Assembly (NCBI GenBank): GCA_002682825.1
Contig: NOKP01000006.1
Span: 1,240,001 to 1,304,000 of the forward strand
DNA from: Neonectria sp. B-13
Taxonomy: Eukaryota; Ascomycota; Sordariomycetes; Hypocreales; Nectriaceae
Direction: 5' to 3'
DNA: 64,000 nucleotides
Shown here in pieces: positions 58,514 to 64,000 of the stretch; the first letter of the stretch is position 1, and each line of letters begins with the position of its first letter. Under the pieces are notes generated by a model. It did not search any database. It had not been told where the DNA came from and worked only from the letters and a program-made list of their open reading frames with translations. Position numbers and translations under genes: made by a program.

Positions 58514-59127
58514 GATTGCGGATGAAGACCAGATGTTGGCCTGGCGTTGGTTTAGGTGGAGGATTGTGGCAATAGGTGGGGGAGAGAGAAGTTGGCTCTT
58601 GATTCGGGGATGGTGGTGTTTGGTGTTGTTGGTGTTTGTTGGTTGGCGTGTAATAAGTGTCTAGACCTTGGGGTATGAATGGATGATTGGGATGCTTCGC
58701 AGGAACCAAGGTGAGTGTGCTTGAAGACAGATCAAGGAAACAGAGGTGCGAAGAGCGTCGAAGATATGTGTTTATGAAGATGAAGAGATCTGTAGGCAAG
58801 AGGAAGGACAATGGAGGCGGACAAGGCATCGTAGCCTTATAGGTCTGGCTTGTAGCCTGGAGATCGAGAGTCGAGGTTACCGGCACGCCCCAATTCATGT
58901 ACTTTGGCAGTGTTCACGCCCCCCCGGACTCCAGGGAGACCCTCCCCGGGCGAGGATCAAGGCACCAGCGAGGGCAGAGACGCCAGTAAGAGCGCGCGAG
59001 AGAGAGATAGCCGCAGTTGAGTCTGACTTTCCTGACAGGTGACTAAGGCTGGGTCGCGTCTAATGCAGGCATGGGATGGCGCAGGGCCCACAGGGCGGAA
59101 GAGCCAAAGGTGCCTTGGGAGAGTCCT

Positions 59128-59170
59128 GGGGGCCTTGTGTCCTTGTGTCCTTGTGTCCTTGTGTCCTGTG
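59128..59170 (+). repeat. 10-bp tandem repeat (CCTTGTGTCC)
   Basis: Four to five copies of a CCTTGTGT-based unit, ending in diverged CCTGTGCCCTGTG. The array is in non-coding sequence. Confidence 0.8.
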
Positions 59171-59474
59171 CCCTGTGCGCGCCTGTGCCATCTCGCGCTA
59201 TGCCTTCCACTGGCCCAGTGCTATGGCCCATGGCTCATGGATGGCTTCCCGGAGGGTTTTCATTGCGGGAGACGAGGGTTCAGGGTTGTCAATGGCGCAG
59301 CACGGTGTGGATGAAACGGAATGACAGCCTGTGTACTTCGTACCCGGTACGTACTTATATGGCATGAGGAAGGAGGCAGGGGTGAGGAAAAGAAGAAGAA
59401 GAAGCCGTACTTCGTACCTACCTACTGCTACTGTACATGCCGTGCCTATTCGCAGAGCAATGAGGTACGTAGAC

Positions 59475-59530
59475 AGAAACGGGATGGATGGGATGGGGTG
59501 GAATGGGATAGGATGGAATGGGTGGATGGG
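59475..59530 (+). repeat. GGGATGGAT/GGAATGGG simple repeat
   Basis: Imperfect repeats of GGGATGG and GGAATGGGAT in gene-free DNA. Ordinary simple sequence. Confidence 0.75.
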
Positions 59531-62500
59531 ACGGACGAGAATGGGTGCGACAAAGAGAGTGCTTCCAGTGGATTCGGCGTGAAGAGTCACTCATTGGACT
59601 GCGCCAAGGGGGCTAACGGTGACCTGCAGCACAGGGCTGACGGGGGGGGTTACAGGCCTTACAGCCAGGGGCCACTGAGCGTTGGGCGAACGGGGCTAGC
59701 GAGTGGGCGACTGGGAGCGTGGAGGAGGGAACCCTGAGTGGTGATGATGCCGATGGATGATGGAAGCAATGGAAGGGTTCGATGCACGATGCTGTTGGTG
59801 GCCGAGGCCGTGGTCCCGGACACCCAGTGGCCCTGAGGCCTGGTGGCCGTGGGTAAGCCTTAGAGGTGATGCCATGTAGTTCGCTGATGTAGCGGGATGT
59901 GTTCTCAAGCCTCGACCGTGGGCTCTTGCGCCGCTCTGGACTGTCTGGTTGCAACGGGACGGATGGAATTGTCGAGACCCGACAGCATCCATTGTCTGCC
60001 TGCACCGGGCAATTGGCAGCGAAGGGGCGTGTTTCCTTGGTCTTACAACGACGCACCGTAAGGCGACGGTCTCGGCCCAGATAACATGGGCATGAGCATG
60101 GCGATGCTGTAGCAGAAGGGTCTGGTGGTCCCTGAGAAACTCCAGTTTCCGAGGGTCAAACGGAGAATTGCGTCAGGCTCTGACGTAGGTAGGGTAAGTG
60201 CCAAGGGTGGTTGGGGGGAGGTGGTTCGCCCAGGAAACTGCCTTCCGTCTCTTCCCTATTCGTACTTGCCCACTGTGCCTGCACCTAGTACATGTGCCTA
60301 CTAGTACCTAAGGCCTAAGCTGCACTGCACTTTCCACCTGGGCAGCCCCCAAACTACTGGGTCCGGTGCAAGTTGCAGACTCAGGACTTAGGAACCAATC
60401 CACTCTGCCCCAGGCAGGCCAGGCAGAGAACACGAGTTCCCCAGCGCCCTGGACACTCGTAGACCACTCATTGTGCTCTCCTACGCTTCTCTCACAGAAT
60501 GACACTCCACCACCGACTCACAACTTTCCATTCCTTCACTGACGACAGTGACAGTGCCCGGACAGAAACGCGCAATGCCTGACCCGCGTTCTGGTTGGTG
60601 CCTGCGGATGCCTCATCATCTGCAGTCATTGAAGAAGAGTCAGAAATGCAACCTCCTTTCCAAGCCCCCGGCTCTTTGCCGGCGCATCTGGCTGTTGTAC
60701 CTCGTACGAAGTACGAAGACATGCGATCGCGACTACTATACGCCCTCCGTCCCTTCTGTTGAAATCGAAACCATTTCCATTCTCACTCGCAACCGTGAAA
60801 CTTCAAACAAAAGGGCCCCGCGGCTGAACGATGATTGCGCTAAGGACCTAGGGCAGCCGCCAATTGGGATGGTGCTCTGGGGGTCGGAACTTGCGGCTGC
60901 TGCGCCCAGAACTTTGAAGTGCCCGTGTTGTTGACCCTTCCCCTGCCCTTGATCCCCTGCTATAGGTGCTTCCCCTGCTTCCGGCTTCTGCCAGGGTTGA
61001 GTTTCTGGGTTCTGGGTTCTGGGTTCTGCTGCTCCGGGATGGTTGTTCGTTTTTTGTGTCTTGTTTCGAACTTTGGTTTCGATCAGGAATCAGAAACATT
61101 TTCCACCCATGTCGGTCCCGGAACAGGAAGGCTTGTTGCAAACTGCCTGACTGGAGCCCCCAGTATCGAATTCATGAGCTATTTGGAGTACAAGGTATTC
61201 GCCGAGTATTCGTACAGTTTACTGACTCACATGATGGCATCTTCTAGTCTTTGTGTTTCCTAGTCTGTTTACCGTGACAGTTGTTGGCTACCTCGGCTTG
61301 TTATTGTCATACAGACGACTTGCCTCGCCCTCACATGCTTCCATTTCGGCAGACTGGGGACATCCTTTTCAACTGACCCTGCCACCGGCATACCACTGGA
61401 TGCAGCTAAAATACCAAATGGCTTGCCATGGCTGATGGGTTGAGTTCACTGGTGAGTTCCTCCCTCCCCTCGTCGCCCAGTTGGTTCCCGAAGCGCTGGA
61501 AATAGACCCCGGCGAAAGCCACACCACTGCACAGTGGCTGTTGGTGCTGACGCCAGAACGCAGGTTCCCTGTTCCTCATACGGCTAATAAGCCTGCACAA
61601 CGCCTGGTCTTGGCAAGGCTTGCTTGCTTCTTGCTTGCTTGTTTGTTGTTTCTCGCTCTCCTTTTACCTCGGCGGGTGGATTGTGGCTGGTACGCTGGGC
61701 CACACTTCTCTCTGATACTCACTCACCTTCCGGCCCACCACCGTCATCTACCGAGGCCGCCGATTCGGCCACGGATCGCTGGCATCGCATCGCAGTGCAT
61801 CGCAGCATACCCATGTTTGATCGACCCGTCTTCATCATTGGCCCCAAAGGAGCATATGCTGTGTCGCCGAAGACTTCCATGCATCTTCGAGCGTCAATCA
61901 TCAGCATCAGCGTCAGCCGCCTGACCTCGCATTGCCCGTACCTAGGCGCGTTGGCGTGGCCAAGACTGGACGAGGTTGCAACTCAACGGAGGGAACCTGC
62001 ATGTCTAAGACTCTAAGTCGATTGTCTTGGATCTGGTATCAAGGTGTGGCACAGTACACTGTACAGTTGACCTTGGGCGCCCGTCACGGCCAGGGCTGGC
62101 CTGTCTGGTGCATAGGATCGCCCGTGGCAAACCACCAGCACCATGGCGCCGGAAACTGGGTGCACCAAGATTGGGACCAATGCACACACACGATTGAACC
62201 ACACCAGACAGTCCAGTCCACAGTCCACTTCCACACTTCAGTGATCAGTCAGAGAGACGAACCCAAGAAACACACCTGGTCCCAGTCCCGGCCGAGTCAA
62301 GATAGCCCAAAGCGCCAGCCTCGGCTCCTTCAGGGTTGTGGAGGCAGCCCACCCCAGCCTTGCATTGGCGGCTTTGGAATGCACGGTGCAATCCCCACGG
62401 TGCTGCGCGCAGCGTCTTACAGTTACCTCGATTCGAACGCCATGCACATTGGCACACACACACTCACCTTGAACCAGATTCTCCAACCCTGCCTCCCATC

Positions 62501-63825
62501 CCACTGGACCTGTGCCCTGACTGGGTGGCCGAGACAGGGTTGCCTGGCGCCCGAGCAATGGAGGTGGTGTCCACGTCCTCCCACCATTCCGGCCGGGACG
62601 ACGACTGCGTGCGATTGATCACCTCACGTGGTCTCTGAGTAACCCGTTGCTGACGGTAAGGCTGCTTGGCTGCCCGGGCCCTTTGAAGGGCGTGACACGA
62701 TGCGATGCGACGTCAAGTGCCGAATCCGTCAAGAGATCTCTTCCCCCCTTGGGTCGAGGCAGCCGAAAACGCGTGCCTTGAGCCCGTTGCTGAAAATAGC
62801 TTTGTGGTTTCTGCCGAAACACAACAGTACATACGGAGAGCGGAGCCCTTGGAAGCCGAATTAGCCCCCAGTCACAAATGGTTCTATGGCGTCTGGGGAA
62901 TGCAGATATCAGTCGCCTATAGGTTGTTGAAAGGATCTTCGGGGGAGCGTTCATGACTCCGTCTGCCTATATGGAAATCACTTTAGAGTCCTAGGCGTTA
63001 TTCACATGTCTGACCTGCCACACCCCTAGCGGCCTTGGAGCACGGGAGGACGACAGAACGATCTCGGGCCTTGTCTCAGATGCCCATTTTTAATGGGCCG
63101 GACGATAGACTGGCAGTAGTCTCTCTGACAGGACACCGGCCACTCCAGCCCCATTTTCGGCCACCACAACGATTGGTCGTTACCAATGCTCGGGAGCTTG
63201 CAGTAAGATTACGGCAGACGTTCGATGAGGAACCGGATGGAACAATTGCCGTGTTAGGAAGACAAGACGAGTCATCCTTAGGCAGGCACCAGGAACTCCA
63301 GACTCGAGAGATGCAGAGCTCAGACGCTCAGACCAGACGGGGTGTATCCAGGGCTTAGGTAGTGGAAGAACCCCCGTCCTAGACACCTAACCCTGCCCAC
63401 TTCCCCATCGCCCAGCAGCGCCCCATTCCAATGCCGAGGGGCAGAGACGTGGGTATTGACACAGAGAGAACGAGGAAAAGACAGAGAGATACGATACGAA
63501 GTCGAGAGAGGGAAAGAGAGACATGGTTGCCCGAATGTGCCCAGCATCACACCCTGAATCATCGGCATCTGCCTGGAACATCACGCTGCAAGAATTGGGA
63601 ACGTACGTTTGGCTCGGTAGCTATTCGTCATCGCCATGGCCGTGACCATGAGGATGATGGACTTGGCGATGATGCTTGGCCAACCACGGACGCCTCGGGG
63701 ACTACGGCATCAACGAACATGACAAGGCAGCTCGGAGAGGAGGAGGACGACGACTGCAACGACGAACATGACAAGCATGACGACCATTACCGCTGAATAA
63801 TCTGTACCACTTTACCATGATCTTT

Positions 63826-63860
63826 ATCGCCATCGTCATCGCCATCGCCATCGCCATCGG
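63826..63860 (+). repeat. ATCGCC hexamer repeat
   Basis: About five copies of CATCGC-type hexamers near the right end of the window, in non-coding sequence. Confidence 0.8.
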
Positions 63861-64000
63861 TTTGACCGTTATCACCCACCATCATCCTCACTCGCCATCA
63901 GCACCAGCACCCATTCGTCGTGGCCCGGCGCCATGACCTCATCCGGCCGTTGCCCACAACGGCTCCAGCCTCGCCCGCTCTTAAACGTCTGCGGGGGAGA

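Larger units (their letters stand above)
58514..64000. other. 5.5-kb gene-free tract
   Basis: No frame here looks like protein, and no exon chain with good splice sites emerges. The interval contains simple repeats (59128-59170, 59475-59530, 61003-61030 and 63826-63860) and several TACTTCGTAC motifs (59333, 59408 and 60704). The first 350 bases are likely the leader and promoter of the small Cys-rich gene. Confidence 0.5.

Noticed and set aside
63431..63796. 121-aa frame near the right end
   Set aside because: Arg/Glu/Asp-rich low complexity from simple repeats. No start context, splice link or homology is apparent.

Overview
The window is nuclear DNA of a filamentous ascomycete, most likely a Sordariomycete. 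The genes carry short introns (about 50-75 nt) with GTRNGT donors, CTNAC-like branch sites and YAG acceptors. The gene set is typical of Pezizomycotina: Dbp5, an SPF45-type splicing factor, Ecm33, Anp1, Snf7, ribosomal protein eL22, a CFEM receptor-like protein, and long disordered proteins known mainly from filamentous fungi. Intergenic stretches are long (up to 5.5 kb) and rich in short palindromic motifs. The class assignment is inference from gene content; no marker locus is present.

Layout. 0.5-5.9 kb (+): a 1749-aa disordered, conserved fungal protein of unknown function. 6.9-8.0 kb (+): a mitochondrial carrier of the acylcarnitine/amino-acid type. 8.2-8.9 kb (-): eL22. 9.9-11.1 kb (-): a secreted protein with a 13-aa tandem repeat and a poly-Glu tail. 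11.8-24.7 kb (-): a giant acidic repeat protein of at least about 4200 aa, broken by a 100-N assembly gap inside a 132-bp tandem repeat; it is a possible Woronin-body tether (leashin-like). 27.9-29.5 kb (-): Dbp5. 30.1-31.7 kb (+): an SPF45/RBM17 homologue. 32.4-33.7 kb (-): an Ecm33-like GPI protein. 37.9-39.1 kb (-): a 3-methyladenine DNA glycosylase. 40.6-42.1 kb (+): an Anp1-family mannosyltransferase. 43.8-44.6 kb (+): Snf7. 46.7-49.8 kb (+): a CFEM-like single-pass protein with a poly-Gln tail. 50.1-55.1 kb (-): an MFS transporter with a thousand-residue disordered N-terminus. 58.3-58.5 kb (-): a small Cys-rich conserved fungal protein. The last 5.5 kb holds no supportable gene.

Most genes are unrelated housekeeping or cell-surface functions, not a cluster. 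Themes that recur are cell wall and surface (Ecm33, Anp1, CFEM protein), mRNA fate (Dbp5, SPF45) and long disordered proteins.

The most interesting object is the MFS gene at 50062-55143. One reading frame runs through 1694 codons and is interrupted by exactly two in-frame stops, both TAG, at codons 500 and 999. Neither is explained by a consensus intron. Each TAG can be drawn in the loop of a hairpin. In Fusarium and Neurospora, A-to-I mRNA editing during sexual development turns UAG stops into UGG (Trp), favouring a 5' U and hairpin loops. The locus therefore looks like a candidate stop-codon-edited gene, expressed full length only at one life stage. Nonsense mutation and assembly error remain open alternatives.
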